Under the pieces are notes generated by a model. The model was not told the origin of the DNA. It worked only from the letters and a program-made list of their open reading frames with translations, and did not search any database. From Macropodus opercularis (taxonomy: Eukaryota > Chordata > Actinopteri > Anabantiformes > Osphronemidae): a DNA stretch of 64,000 bases. The stretch covers positions 17,795,501 to 17,859,500 of the forward strand of contig CM061092.1 of the NCBI GenBank assembly GCA_030770545.1. Reading direction: 5' to 3'. Of the stretch, positions 31,268 to 43,319 are shown piece after piece. A program made the translations under genes and the position numbers. Numbering within the stretch: position 1 is the first letter of the stretch; each line of letters opens with the position of its first letter.

Positions 31268-33083
31268 GACCCACGGTAGCTGCGCCGACAAGCTGCTGGG
31301 TTGGGCCGAAGCGGTGCACCTCAGGAGGGACTCTACCTCCTGGTTAACCCCCTCGGTCTGGCCATTGCTCTGAGGGTGTAAACCGGAAGATAGGCTCACT
31401 GACATTCCGAGCGCCCCACAGAACTCCCTCCATGTGGTGTCTGAAACGACATCTTCGTGGATTCCATGCAATCTGACGACGTTAGTGACGAGTAGATGAG
31501 CTGTCTCCTTGGCTGTGGGGAGCTTGGGTAACGGAACAAGATGAACCAACTTTGAGAACCTGTCAACTATGGTGAGTATGACTGTGTTACCCGAGGATGG
31601 GGGAAGTCCGGTTATGAAATCCAGGGAGATGTGGGACCACGGATGTGACGGGATGGGCAGAGGAGGGAGCAGACCGGCGGGTAACCTGTGTGAAAGCTTG
31701 TTAGTGGCGCAGACTCGACAAGCTGCGACGTACCTCCGGACGTCACTTAGCACCGAAGGCCACCAGAACCGTTGCAGGATTAGGGACGTAGTCCGGCTGA
31801 CCCCTGGGTGGCAGGCCAACCGTGAATTGTGTCCCCATCTCACCACCTGAGGACGCAAGCACACAGGAACAAAAAGACACAGAGGAGGACCACCCTCTAG
31901 GACGGGCTGCATGTGCCGGAAGCTGCGCACCCGCTCTTCAATGTCCCAGCGCATAGCCCTGATTGTAGCTGGCGCAAGGATGAATGCATCATTAGTGTTA
32001 CTGTCCGAGTCACTGGGATTCTCAAACTGACGCGACAAAGCGTCCGGCTTAACGTTCTCTGACCCCGGGCGATAAGACAATGTAAAATCAAAACGTGCGA
32101 AAAACAGCGCCCAGCGGGACTGACGGGTGTTGAGTCTTCTGGCCGTCCTGATATATTCTACGTTGTTATTGTCTATCCAGACCAAAAAGGGAAGGGAGGT
32201 TCCCTCTAGCCAATGCCTCCATTCTTCTAAGGCCAATTTGACAGCCAGTAACTCACGGTTGCCAACATCATAATTGCGCTCAGCGCTAGAAAGCCTCTTC
32301 GAAAAGAAGGCACATGGATGCACCTTGTTGTCCCCAAAACGCTGAGACAACACCGCCCCGACCCCAGTGCTGGAGGTGTCAACCTCCACAATGAACTGTC
32401 TATTTAGGTCTGGGAGGCTGTTTTGGAGGACGTGAGGGAGGGCGTGTAAAGGGGCAGCCACCTTGCTAAACCCCCATATGAAACACCTGTAAAAGTTTGC
32501 GAAACCCAGGAACCGCTGCAGCTGCTGCCGGTCCCTGGGCTCTGCCCAGTCAGTGACCGCTGCCACTTTGGCAGGGTCCATGGCCACTCGTCCTGGTTCA
32601 ATAACAAAACCGAGAAAGGAAGTTCTGGTGGTGTGGAATTCGCACTTCTCAACCTTTGCAAATAGCTGATTCTCCAGTAACCGAAGAAGCACCGCCCGCA
32701 CATGCTTAACATGCTCCTCCTTGGAGCTGGAATAGATTAAAATGTCATAGAGATAAACAAACACAAATTTATTCACCATGTTTTTAAGAACATCATTGAC
32801 TAAAGCCTGGAAAACCGCGGAGGCATTAGTGAGCCCAAACGGTGTTACCAGGTACTCGTAGTGTCCCGTAGGTGTATTAAAGGCCATTTTCCACTCGTCC
32901 CCCTTTCTTGATGCGGACTAAGTGGTATGCGTTTCGCAGGTCCAGTTTACAGAAGATGGTGGCCTCCTGTAACATTTCAAAGGCTGAAGACATGAGAGGA
33001 ATGGGATATTTGTTTTTTACCATAATGGCGTTGAGTCCTCGATAATCAAAACAAGGCCGCAAGCCGCCATCCTTCTTGGCCAC
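31264..33083 (-). pseudogene. pol: Gypsy RT, RNase H and integrase (N-terminal and core)
   Basis: 33083-32877 has KKDGGLRPCFDYRGLN and KLDLRNAYHLVRI. After a frameshift at the GGGGG/ACGAG run near 32890, the long ORF runs to the LINE junction. The RT box reads VYLYDILIYS, so the first catalytic Asp of YLDD is Tyr. RT then gives way to RNase H (FIVEVDTSSTGVGAVLSQRF, NYDVGNRELLAVKLALEEWR), though the connecting segment is shortened (LHALPHVLQNSLPD). Integrase has a zinc-site CHPGVSRT...CRVCAT, then SLDFITGLPPSSG, a damaged second Asp (SDTTWREF where SDRGPQF is usual) and HPQSNGQTE. It is cut at PWVE by the LINE. Confidence 0.85.
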
Positions 33084-33124
33084 AAAGAAAAAACCTGCTC
33101 CTGCAGGGGAGGATGAAGGTCGAA

Positions 33125-33376
33125 TTAATCCTGAAGCCAGGGTTGTCCCAGTATAACGGGAAATTCAGGGCAGATAAATATGTTAAATTCCAGCATCTCC
33201 TGGTGATTGCCGGTCAAAGTCATCTTAATTGGTTCAGTTCTGCAGGTAATAGTGTGAATCACACGGTTGCTATAAGAGTTTACGGTGACGGGCCTAACCA
33301 AACGAACAAGTCCAAGGCCCAAAGACTTCGACAAGCTCAGATCCATGAAGCTGGCTTCGGCCCCAGAATCCACCAA
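33125..33376 (-). pseudogene. Gypsy aspartic protease
   Basis: MVDSGAEASFMDLSLSKSLG shows the DSGA active site. TCRTEPIKMTLTGNHQEMLE and FPVILGQPWL follow, the usual fold end before RT. The linker to RT is shortened. Confidence 0.75.
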
Positions 33377-33463
33377 AGCCAGTCCCTCTCGGTTCCCGGG
33401 AGGGAACCGAGAAGACCACAGAGACTGCGGGTTCCTTAGCGGGAGAAAGGTGAGCCGATCTGC

Positions 33464-34415
33464 TCACCAGCGCCTCCCGGACCGCTGGCGAGCGTCTTCG
33501 CGTGCTACTAGATGACCCTCCTGCCCGCAGTACATACAAGGACCTGACCTGCGATGTCTCCTAAGCTCCCGATTTACATGGGCTCCTCCCTCTCCGGTGA
33601 AGCGGCCGGTCCAGGTGCGGGGATGGTCGGAGCAGGTGGAGAGCGTGGAGGCAACCTCTCGAGGTTGAGCCATCCCTCTGAGTCAGGTGCGTCGCGCCCG
33701 GGTCCTCCCGGAACCGGCCAGCGTCTTCGTGCCCGATGAACCCCCTCCAGTAGGTGCTGCTCCTGGCAAAGCTCCTGCTGCCGTTGATCAACTGCGGCTG
33801 CCAAGGACAACAGGTCCCGTAAGGAAGAAGGAAGCGTGCTCCCCACCATTTCGTCCTTAATTCTCCCTGCCAGTCCCTCATAATACTTGTCGCAAAGGAT
33901 GTCCTCCGGCCAATTTAGGCGAGCAACCAGGGTCCGGAACTCGATGGTGTATTCGTACACACTCCTGTCAGCTTGGGAGAGACGAAACATGGTGGCGGCA
34001 GTAACGCGCCGACTGACGGCGGGGTTAAAAATGAGGGACAGTTCATCAGAAAACTTCCTGAAACACAGTCAGCACATTGCTCCCACTCAGCCATGCCCCA
34101 CTCAAATGCACGTCCCTCTAGTTGTGAGAGCGCAAAAATAACCTTGCTTCTCTCCGTGAAATACGTGAGAGGTTCTAATTCGAACTTAAGTCGGACAGAT
34201 GCAAGAAAAGTCTCACAGTGCAAGGCAACACCGCTGAAGCGGGCGGGCAGCGTTAGCCTCACCTCGGACTGGAAGTAGCGGCTGATCCGGAGCGCCTGCT
34301 CGGCCGTCTCTCTCACTCCCTCGAGCTCAACCCTACTAGGCCCCGGCTGTGATACCGGAGGAGTGCCAGAAACGGCGGCTGGTGGAACCGCCACGGGTGC
34401 ATTTACTGGGTCCAT
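33464..34415 (-). pseudogene. gag: Gypsy gag with damaged CCHC knuckle
   Basis: The ATG at 34415 begins MDPVNAPVAVPPAAV. Capsid-type sequence follows: RLTLPARFSGVALHCETFLA, LSQLEGRAFEWGMAEWE. After a frameshift near 34000 comes YEYTIEFRTLVARLNWPED, YYEGLAGRIKDEMVG and LRDLLSLAAAVDQR. The zinc knuckle reads CMYCGQEGHLVAR but lacks the last Cys, because the frame moves into ED. It would assemble virus-like particles in an intact element. Confidence 0.8.
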
Positions 34416-34431
34416 TGTGGCTGGTGTGTTC

Positions 34432-36500
34432 TGTGACGAACAGCTTGATATCTCGAGCCGAGTTTGGACCCAAGCGCAAATGAACACTAGGCGGGGTCTG
34501 CCGCAGGTTAAGTTTTTATTCAAATATATGAACAACAAAAAATCACAGTCGTGCTGGAATAATAACAAGTATGAATTTGGGAAAACCAAAACAGAACAAA
34601 AGGCGATAGTACCAATCACTATGAAACACTGACTATGAAACTTCTAGGAAAACAAAACACCGCAAAGCGGGAACTAACAAAATTACTTTAAACCTGTAGA
34701 CACTAACTAAGACTATCTCTGAAAACAAAAGCAACCCACCAGGGGAAAGAAACAGAAGTGTTGGGGGTCACATATGCTCCCTGCAAACCCTCGACAGAAC
34801 TAAGAGCAAAACTACGGCCTACATGGAAACTTGTAAGCCTAACTCAAGTTTACCCAGGACAAAGGATCATGAGGTTACATGGGGGTGAGGGGAAACCAAT
34901 TATTTCCACATCCAGTTGTGAACACAGCGTCACCTGAATCACAAGCTGTGATTGGCTGCAAACCCCGATAAAACCAAGGAACGCACCCAGATCGTTCTCT
35001 TTCTGCCGACTCTCTTTCCAGCGGTTCCAGACCCTCTCTTCTCCGGCGCCCGGACCTTCTCCACGTCCTTCCCGGCAACATGGCGGAGGGAAACCGCTTC
35101 AGGAACCGGCAACCGTCCACCAAGGATTGAGCCTGATCGCGCTTTGCTCAAAGGATCCACCGGCATCGCAGCTGCTCACCGGCACCGCGACCACGGATTT
35201 ACCTCGAAGCTGCCGATCGCCGCGATCAGCTGATCCGCGAACGCGACCTCACTGACAGGGAACCGGACCACCGCAACGCCGATTTCCCTTTTCAATCGGA
35301 CCGGACTCCTCGCCCAACCGCTAGAAGTCCACTCAAACTCCGGCCGGGTCTCCTAACAGTAAGAGGCATAGAGGCAGCTAGCTAAGTCTGAGCAGAGAAT
35401 TAAGAACCGTGATCAGTTAATGTTTTGTTGATGCTGCATTGTTTCAGTGACTGTACCGCCGCGTACAGTCCCTGCGTGTTACTATAGGATCGTGTAACGC
35501 TCCTAGATGTGTGAATTCACCCTCGCAGGCCAACGCAGACAAGCTTACACCATCTTGCTCTGCGGCCCTGTGGTGAAACATCTGTGTGTTCTGTAGATCC
35601 GGCTAATGTTGGTACTTCCTCTCTGGTTCTGAACTTCCATTGTTCTCTGAGCGTCACACACTGCAGGTTCAACCACACACACGTGGATTGAACATAGCCG
35701 CCATCTTGGCTAGCACATCTGGGCTACGCCATTTTGATTACCTGAGGCTTTCACTCTCTCTCTCTCTCTTGCGCACACACACAACCAGGCACACGCATAG
35801 ACACACACCCACTTAGCCACATACACACACACACACACATTAGAATAGCGATCCCTTTTGTTTGTTTTATTAATTATTAAGTTGTGATGTACTTGTTGTT
35901 TGAATAATTGTTGATCATAATCGTCATTGTTTAGATAATAAAGTTGTCATAGTTTAATTAGTCGTTGTCTGTGATTATTGGTATATGGTTTGCAACACTA
36001 GCTGGGCTCACGGCTGTGGCTCGGAGTTCGCCCTTCACCGCTAAATTAACTAATATTATTTAATATTGGGTAACTGGTAATACTTTTAATTGAGACTGTA
36101 CTTTATTTACAACCTGGTTATTAGTCCCTGGTAATCAGGGTGGTGCCTCGTTAATCCTTTGATAGTTCGCTATCTAATCTTAATTAATTTATCAATGATA
36201 AATTTAGCTAATAACCAAGATTGATAAATAGATATTATCATAATTTATCCTCCTTTGTCCCCCAACAGAAGTTAATTTAGCTCTAAACAACAAAAACCAC
36301 TGCCAAGGCAGGACTACAAAAGACTACGAAATGTTCGCTTAACTTACAACTAGCCAGAGGTCGGGGAAGAGGGAGAGCAACGATCGGGAATGACACACCA
36401 GCGAGGAGTGAATGCAAAGTAACCGGTATAAAAAGAACTAAGGTAAGTGACAATACAAAACAGGTGTGAACAATATGGCAGGTATGGTGGCTCACAGAGA
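34432..36500 (-). repeat. Gypsy LTR split by a 1.5-kb solo LTR
   Basis: The left part, 34432-34758, starts on the plus strand with TGTGACGAACAG. The right part, 36272 to about 36500, resembles the 3' portion of the related solo LTR at 47800-48420 (CCAGAGGTCGGGG, GAGGGAGAGCAA, ACACACCAGC). Without the insert the LTR is about 555 bases. The outer boundary is approximate. Confidence 0.65.
34759..36267 (+). repeat. 1.5-kb solo LTR (TGTTGGGGG...CCCCCAACA), TSD GAAG
   Basis: Perfect 9-bp inverted termini TGTTGGGGG and CCCCCAACA, and a perfect 4-bp duplication GAAG (34755-34758, 36268-36271). A TATA-like GATAAAA at 34967-34973 and AATAAA near 35938 suggest plus orientation with a very long R. CT/CA microsatellites occur at 35752-35845. 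A CpG-rich stretch at 35000-35360 includes a short ATG ORF (ATGGCGGAGGG). No internal region remains in the window. The class is unresolved: an ERV or gypsy by TSD length. Confidence 0.75.
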
Positions 36501-36504
36501 ACAC

Positions 36505-36790
36505 AACGCTCTCCTCTTTATCACGTCAGCTTCTCTTTCTGCGAATGCAAGTTGGACCCGAGCTGCTTCTGCTTTAGCATTGGCTTTTGCCGCTGCAGAA
36601 CTTGTTGATGACTGCTGAGAGGGTGTTGTTGCTCTAGACAACTGTGACATGGTGGTAAAGACGGCTGCATCGGTTCAGGTTGATCTGAGATCTCCACCTG
36701 TGCTTCACCTCTGTCATTCTGCTGCCGTGTATCGTCGTTCCTGTGGTAACTTCTCCCCAAACGTAGACTCATGCTTGCTGAAAGTTGCTC
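36505..36790 (-). pseudogene. BEL/Pao gag N-terminal fragment
   Basis: On the minus strand one frame begins MSLRLGRSYHRN. A second frame reads TPSQQSSTSSAAAKANAKAE, then AARVQLAFAEREADVIKRRA, an Ala/Lys/Glu-rich helix typical of fish BEL gag N-termini. The frame changes once in between. It is truncated on both sides by gypsy sequences. Confidence 0.6.
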
Positions 36791-36861
36791 TTTATTGTTT
36801 GAGCCCGCCGTGATTCGTCTTTTTCTACTAACTTAATCTTTTTAACTTACCTAAAAGGCAT

Positions 36862-37730
36862 TACACACAGATTGCCTTATGATATTGTTTTTGACAGGGG
36901 TCCTCAATTTGTCGCTCGCTTTTGGAGCGAGTTTTGCAAACTCCTGGGGATATAAGTGAGTTTCTCTTCTGGTTTCCACCCACAGTCTAACGGGCAGACT
37001 GAGAGGTTGAACCAGGAGTTGGAGGTGGGGCTGAGGGTTTTATGTTCTGACGACCCCGGGCAATGGGCCACCAACCTCCCGTGGGTAGAATACACCCACA
37101 ACTCCCTTCCATCGGGTTCCACTGGCCTGTCACCCTTCCAGGTTGTTCATGGTTTTCAGCCACCCTTGTTTGACCCGCAGGTGGCTGAGGCGACCGTACC
37201 CTCTGCGAGAGCTGCGGTCAGGCGGTGCCATCTGGCCTGGAAACGGGCTAGATGGGCTCTGGAAAGGTCAGTGTCTTCTTATGAACGCCAGGCCAACCGT
37301 CGGCAACGCCCTACCCCAGTTTACTGTATAAGCCAGAGAGTCTGGCTGTCTACACGCAAGATTCCCCTTAAGGTGGATTTGCCTAAACTCGCTCCTCGCT
37401 TCATTGGCCCCTTCCCCATCGCCAAGATTATTAACCCTGTCACGGTTCGGTTGTGTCTGCCCCGGTCCATGCGCATTCACCCCACTCTTCATGTTTCCCG
37501 GCTCAAACTGGTGTGTTCCAGCCAGTTAGTGTCCCCCTCCGCGCCCCCACCGCCCGTCCAGCTGGTATATGGCAGACCCACCTATACGGTTCGTCGTATC
37601 CTCCGCTCTCTGCCTCAGGGTCGTGGACTCCAATATCTGGTGGGTTCCTCGTCGATACAATCTGAACCCGGACCTTCTTCGGGAGTTTCACGCGGCTCAC
37701 CCTGATCAGCCTCGTGAGCCGTCAGGAGTC
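36862..37730 (+). pseudogene. Ty3/gypsy (chromovirus) integrase C-terminus and chromodomain remnant
   Basis: Starts in the integrase core (FDRGPQFVARFWSEFCKLLG), has an early in-frame stop, then ORF 36956-37705: SGFHPQSNGQTERLNQELEV, NLPWVEYTHNSLPSGSTGLS, RPTPVYCISQRVWLSTRKIP, LAPRFIGPFPIAKIINPV. The tail (VYGRPTYTVRRILRSLPQGR, GLQYLV) is the start of a chromodomain. The WEGYGPEE-type centre is deleted, and WVPRRYNLNPDLLREFHA continues in another frame to a stop at about 37730. It is similar to, but separate from, the gypsy copies at 26-36 kb and 55-58 kb. Confidence 0.8.
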
Positions 37731-37920
37731 GGCCGTTAGGGTATTAGCTTCGCCACAGCCTTAGCCTCGCCACAGCCTCTGCTTCGATATAGCCTCACCA
37801 CAGCCTCAGCCTCAGCTTCGTCATAGCCTCAGCTTTGCCATAACATCAGCTTATTAGCTTAGCCACGGCCTCAGCCTTGGTCTTGTCACAGCTTCACTCT
37901 CAGCCTCAGCTTGGTCTACT
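37731..37920 (+). repeat. Degenerate AGCCTC/GCCACAGCCT minisatellite
   Basis: Repeated units such as TTCGCCACAGCCTTAGCCTC, CACCACAGCCTCAGCCTCAG and TCAGCTTTGCCATAACATCA follow the gypsy stop codon directly. The unit is about 6 to 18 bases and imperfect. Confidence 0.6.
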
Positions 37921-39907
37921 CTCTCTGGGGAAACACTCTGGCCTGCTAGGGGAGTTACCCCCTCGACGGAACCCGGGACAGCGGAACGTTGGACTGTGCC
38001 TTGTGGGTGCTTACATCCACACCCTCCTGCATTCCCCAACTTGACGGGCAGGCCCGACAGCGACTTCCACTCCATCGGCCCCTGTGCCTTCATCGCTGAC
38101 CGCTGCCCTACTATCACCACTTTACAGAGGACTTTCATAGCAACACTGACACATACTGCACAAGTCTGAATATTCACAATGACACAGGCTACTATATAAG
38201 TTTATAAAATCAGTTTTGTGTAGATTAAACATTAATTAATAATTTAATAATATCTCTGGTAAGATCATTTACTGTTACTACGCATTTAAAGTACCCAAAC
38301 ATGTGGGAATCAAAGCAAAAATGGTAGTTTTAGCTGCACCTCCAACTGAACCATGGCCATCTAGTGAGGATGAAATCTATTGTCAGAATAAACCTTTCAC
38401 TATCATCAGAAAAAAACACCTCTGCGGGTACAACTGAGGTGTTCAGGTCAGTCTAGTTCAGGTGTTATTAAAGATTAACAGCAAATTTAAATACAAATTA
38501 TTAATATAATGAGTTGAAATGTAGTGATTAGCATTTATTAGCAGAGGATAATTTTAGATAATAGACAAAAACATTGCAGTCTCCATTAGTCATGACCAAA
38601 TGAATAATAAAAAATAAAGAAGAAAATTAGTTTAATCAAAAGCGTTTTTAACGAGGAAGCTGCTGTCATGCATAAAAACACTCATTGGCCATTTAATTAG
38701 GTATACCTTTACATTCTAACTTATTCCTATACAGCATCTCTGCCATTATTACAATAAATCACCTTTCAGACTGCTTCAATTTAAAATGGGAGGGAGAAAT
38801 CATAAGCTTGCAAAAATCTATGACAGAGTTGGACTAGTTGGACCAGACAGTATAGGTGACTTACATGTAATAAAGAGGCCAGTACATATTTATTCATATT
38901 CACTTTTGCCATAGCAATGAGCATTTGCTGGAGCAAAAAAAACAAACAAACAGAGGATTTAATGTGGTACAATATGTATGTACAGTTTGTACCAGCCTCA
39001 GGATTAGACAGGTGGAAAACTGCCTCCCCTGCAGGGACAAAACAAAAGCCAGCCAGTGGCCCAGCCACACTCCAAGACAGCAGCCTACAGTCCAGTCCAA
39101 AGTAGTACAACAATTACACAAGTAACTAAGCAGGTAACTTAGGAATTTCATTACGTAAATAATATAATCATGGTTGTCAAATGGGAAGAAAATAGAGAAT
39201 AAAAATGTTCCACACGTGAATGAAAAGCATTGTTACTTGGATATGCTGGACATGTGAGCCCTGACCTTTGTGCATGTTAAAGGCTAGCATGGGTTTGTTC
39301 ATCCATACAGTGTATAGTAGATCACATAGTCCAGTCTGAATGTGCAGATGAGCTCTTTCAGCACGTGGCCTGGAAGGAGCGTGAGGCCATGAGTCACAAG
39401 GTTTAGTCTAGTACGCATTATCAAAACTGCTTTCACACTGGCACTTAATTCCATGTGTTACATCCCTACCGACAGTCAGTAAAGCAGTTGGTTAAACAAC
39501 AGAAGACCTCAAACTATTAAACTAGATAGGTAGCTCTGCTTTAAAAACACTTGGACTAAACTAACTAGTATGGGGAGCTTGGGTTTGTTAGATATGGTAG
39601 ATACCACAAAGGTGTCCAAATAGTGGATGTTTCCAAATACATGCTAAATACCCTGTGTTAAAAAAAATGACTGCTATTAAGTGTTTCTTACTTCATGTTA
39701 ATTGCATATCCACAATATACAACAGCTGATCAAGATGAATCTTCATTGTTCATGCATTTTTTAAATTTTTACTCCACTACTGTGGCTCTCTATGAAAATA
39801 TTTTGTATGTTTGCAATAGTTGCATGTTTTATGACAGTAGTTGTTTTTTCCACTGCACTCATGTATTCTTATGAGATCCTTTCAGTCACCCATCTTCCAC
39901 TGCTTCT
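37921..39907. other. No recognisable gene; possible DNA-transposon terminus near 38685-38710
   Basis: CATTGGCCATTTAATTAGGT resembles the end of a frequent fish DNA element and recurs inverted near 7698. Otherwise short ORFs only. Confidence 0.5.
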
Positions 39908-40223
39908 TCCCCGCAGGCGCGGGCGTGCTGGAGCCTGTCGCCGCTGGCTATGGGCGAGAGGCGGGGTACACCCTGGACAGATCGCCAGTCTGTCGCAGGG
40001 CCACATATAGACGCACAAGTCACAGTCACGCACACATCTACGGGCAATTTAGAGTTTATATATGATTTAATAGCCTAACTGCATGTCTTTGGACTGTGGA
40101 AGGAAGCAGAGACCCCAGGGAGAACCCACGCAGACACAGGGAGAACATGCAGACCGGGAATCAAACCCAGGACCTTCTCGCTGTGAGATGACAGTGCTAA
40201 CACCACACCACTGTGCCGCCCCC
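39908..40223 (-). repeat. tRNA-derived SINE (V-SINE/Mermaid-like), inverted copy
   Basis: The minus strand starts GGGGGCGGCACAGTGGTGTG, with GGTTTGATTCC (B box) and TCTTTGGACTG-type body sequence inverted. It corresponds to 17706-18015 but is longer in the middle. The tail side ends in CCCGCGCCTGCGGGGAAG. Confidence 0.75.
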
Positions 40224-43200
40224 TTTAAATAAAGGTATAAAACATATCTCAAACCACTTGTGGAGTAAACTTTACTAGTGTGCTCTCTAAGCCACTAAAC
40301 AGCCCCTTAGTCACTACATTTTGCACTGTAGAAACAGCAGAGGTATAGTGGTCACAATTCCTTTCAAAATAAATAATGCATTCACAGCAGAGAAAGCTTT
40401 AGGTTACGTATTTTTTTCGAAGCTGAAGTATTTTATTTAGCCCCAATTTCCCACAGGCATAGTTTTGGGGAGACAAGTTTCAGTTTTAGGTGGTAGAAGA
40501 CCAGTACGGCAGATTAAACAAAAAAAACCTTTAGAGAAATGACAAAATGGCAGCCACAGTAATCATGTGGCCTTTAGCCTATTAATGAAGCAAAACAATG
40601 AGTAAGTTTTAGTTTTGAGTGACAGTTCTGTGTGAGAACAAAAGTCTGACTTTCAGCAAGATAAGCAGTATTATAACTGATTAATACATCATTTCTTTGC
40701 AGCTATCTTAATGAGGGCTGCTGCTATCATCTGTGGAGCCTTTGTCTTGTCCTTTTAAGCCTGAAAGTTGAAGCATGAACAATAAAATGTCTGAACGATG
40801 TCAGCACACGTGTGATGAATTCAACATTAATTCAGTTAAATTATTCAGTTCATTTATATAGCACACATCTCAAAGCAGCTTATAAATTAAGGTTTAAACT
40901 AAAACCATATAGAATTATACAAAAAACAACAAATGGAGTGGAGAGAAAAAGTATACAGTACATAACTGTAGGATACTGAACACAACAGAAAGCAGAAAAA
41001 AAGTTCAACACACGATCACTACCATTACAATACCATGCAATAGTAACAAAAAAAAAGAAAAACGATACTGGTAACAGTAATAATAGCAAATACAATGAAT
41101 GCACAGTGTGAGTGCATGTGAGAAGTGCAGCAAAATAACAACAGATGTTGTTATGGCAACTGCTGTCAGTGACAAGACGGGCACATGCTGAGTCCAGCAA
41201 GAAGACACCCAGCAAGCAGAAATGCACATACACTCCCTGGACATGGGGTTGTGGCGTTGAGAGGACATGACGCTCTTGACTGATTCCTTTCTGCTTATTA
41301 CAAACTTTACATCTGAGTAGGCAGACTGAGGAGGAGAAGGTGTGAGACCGTCTACAGTAGCGTTGCACTATTACGATTCGTCCTTCTTGCTCCATAATAG
41401 TGTTATTATAAGTGTATTGTAATTTTACAAATATTATAATTGTTTTTGCTTATTAGGATGGCTGCCCTGTGGTTCTGCTGAAAGGTTGATATGCATAAAT
41501 CCATATTACATTTTCTTGTAATACAATGTCTTCCCAAAGTGTGTTGGTTTGCAAATGGTTAAATACTTTGACCTTCTTAATGAGTGCATGTTCATTGCAA
41601 ATGAGACAACATGTGGACTAGTATGTGTGTGTATTCAAGACACACCCTGTGTGGTTTGTTAACGGCAAGTACAGCTGGTATGGAGTGAACATTGTCTACA
41701 TTAATGACAAGTACATTATTTTTGTTACACACTCAGTGGAGTTGGAATCAAGAAAAATATGGAAATAAGAAAACGGTTATCCAGCCAAAAGTCTGGATTT
41801 GTAAAATGTGTACAATGAGACATATAATTACCTTGATGTTGAATAGAGATTTGGAGAGTAATTAATATACTGACACATACTACATTGTGCCAACATTGTA
41901 ATATGTATTTTTGCATTTTTGGCCTTTCAGTAGCCAAGTAGCCTATCATTAACATTGAATTCTATTTACTGTTATATGGTCAGACTGTGTGGCAGCAGGA
42001 ACATCTTTGGTAGAGTTTAAAAACAGAAAAATCTGTTGTATCTGTTTCATTATAATCTGTATTATAAGTAGTAACTTAGATTTAAGCAACAGGTTAAAAA
42101 CTGATATCTTCCTGTCATCTTTTGTTTACTGGACCAAGATATTATTGCAATCAAAGAAAAAGTGTAATCATCTGTAACATTTTAGGAGCTGCACTTTAAA
42201 CAGGAGGGCTCACTGGAATAAAGTAAGTGAAAAATTGTTTGCAGACTTAACCTACACTATACATTTTTTTTACATCAGTTAGCAATATAAAACAATAAAT
42301 CATTCATGAAATCGCTCATAAGGTTGGAATTAAAACATATTTGATGTATTTTCATGGTCATTAAGAACCTTAAGGTAAACGTAAAAGCGCACACCACATT
42401 TTGCTCACAGTTCTTGCAGAAATCAAAAACATTTTACAGATGCTGAGGTTGTAAACCTTCCTCTGCAGTAGAAGGAGATTAGGTCACACCAGGACATATG
42501 CATATGCATACGCAGGTGTATTTAGGGATTATATTTATAGGCTACAGAGCACAGCTTGTAATGGCTCTCATCTTTTGTGTTCATCACAAAGATCAATGGC
42601 AAATTCTGTTCTGGGGTAATAAAGTGTTTACGACATTTCACTGTAAACTGTATCCCCACACCCTCCCCTCTGGCCTTTCCAGCCCCTAACCATAAATAAT
42701 GTTTACTGTGAGCTTGTACAGCCAATTAACAAACAGTGTTACACCTAGAAATGACTGCATTGTTCATTGACGAGCATTGTTTTATGAAGCACATTAATTC
42801 AGACCATCGCTCTGCATATGTGAATTATGGACCAAATTATGACTTTGGAATGTCAGACAAGACAATCAATTCGCCCCTGAATTGAATGGACTGTTGCTTT
42901 TTGCTGGTGAGGAACTACGGTCATTGAAGCTATTGAATAAATGTTTTGTTTTTCTTGCGTGGAACATAATGAAACAATGTAATTTACATACCTGACAAGT
43001 TAAAATCATTTTCTACACTTAATTTGGTGTAGTTTACCTCACAGACATTCTAATCGAAATAACAGACATTATTTAGAATTGAAAGGATAGGATTAATAGT
43101 ACAGTTTTTGTGAGTACGAGCAGCAGATCAACTTGTGAAAGAAGCTGCAAACTACATACTACAATATTACTACATCTAATATTCAGTAGATGTTACTGTA

Positions 43201-43319
43201 AATTTCAGCTGAACGTAAGAGTAAAATTCAGCAAAGGTTGAGGGAACCACCGCAGGCGAATGTGACTTTTCTGGGATAGAAGAGTCCGTGGAACATGTCA
43301 TGTTATACTCTAAAAATAT
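40224..43319. other. No recognisable gene; possible inverted LINE tail at 40840-40960
   Basis: AATTATTCAGTTCATTTATA followed by TAGCACACATCTCAAAGCAG resembles an inverted L2/CR1 LINE terminus but is diverged. A 171-codon ORF (40880-41395, minus) is hydrophobic and T-rich on the sense strand with no motif, so I treat it as chance. Confidence 0.5.

Larger units (their letters stand above)
26066..36500 (-). mobile_element. Ty3/gypsy (sushi-like) element, interrupted, 3' truncated
   Basis: On the minus strand: LTR (about 36500-34432, split by a solo LTR), gag, protease, RT-RNase H-integrase to 31264, a full-length LINE (31267-26463), and the integrase C-terminus (26462-26066). No 3' LTR follows because a Rex-like LINE abuts at 26065. 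The gag ATG (34415) lies only 17 bases from the LTR end. Frameshifts and lost catalytic residues show it is dead. Confidence 0.85.

Noticed and set aside
35083..35128. ATG ORF within the 1.5-kb solo LTR (ATGGCGGAGGG) as a host CpG-island first exon
   Set aside because: The sequence is bounded by LTR termini and a target duplication, so it belongs to the LTR; the ORF is very short.
40880..41395. 171-codon hydrophobic ORF on the minus strand
   Set aside because: Composition is driven by T-rich DNA (runs of Phe, Leu, Cys); no motif, no neighbours of the same coding style, and it overlaps a likely decayed LINE tail.
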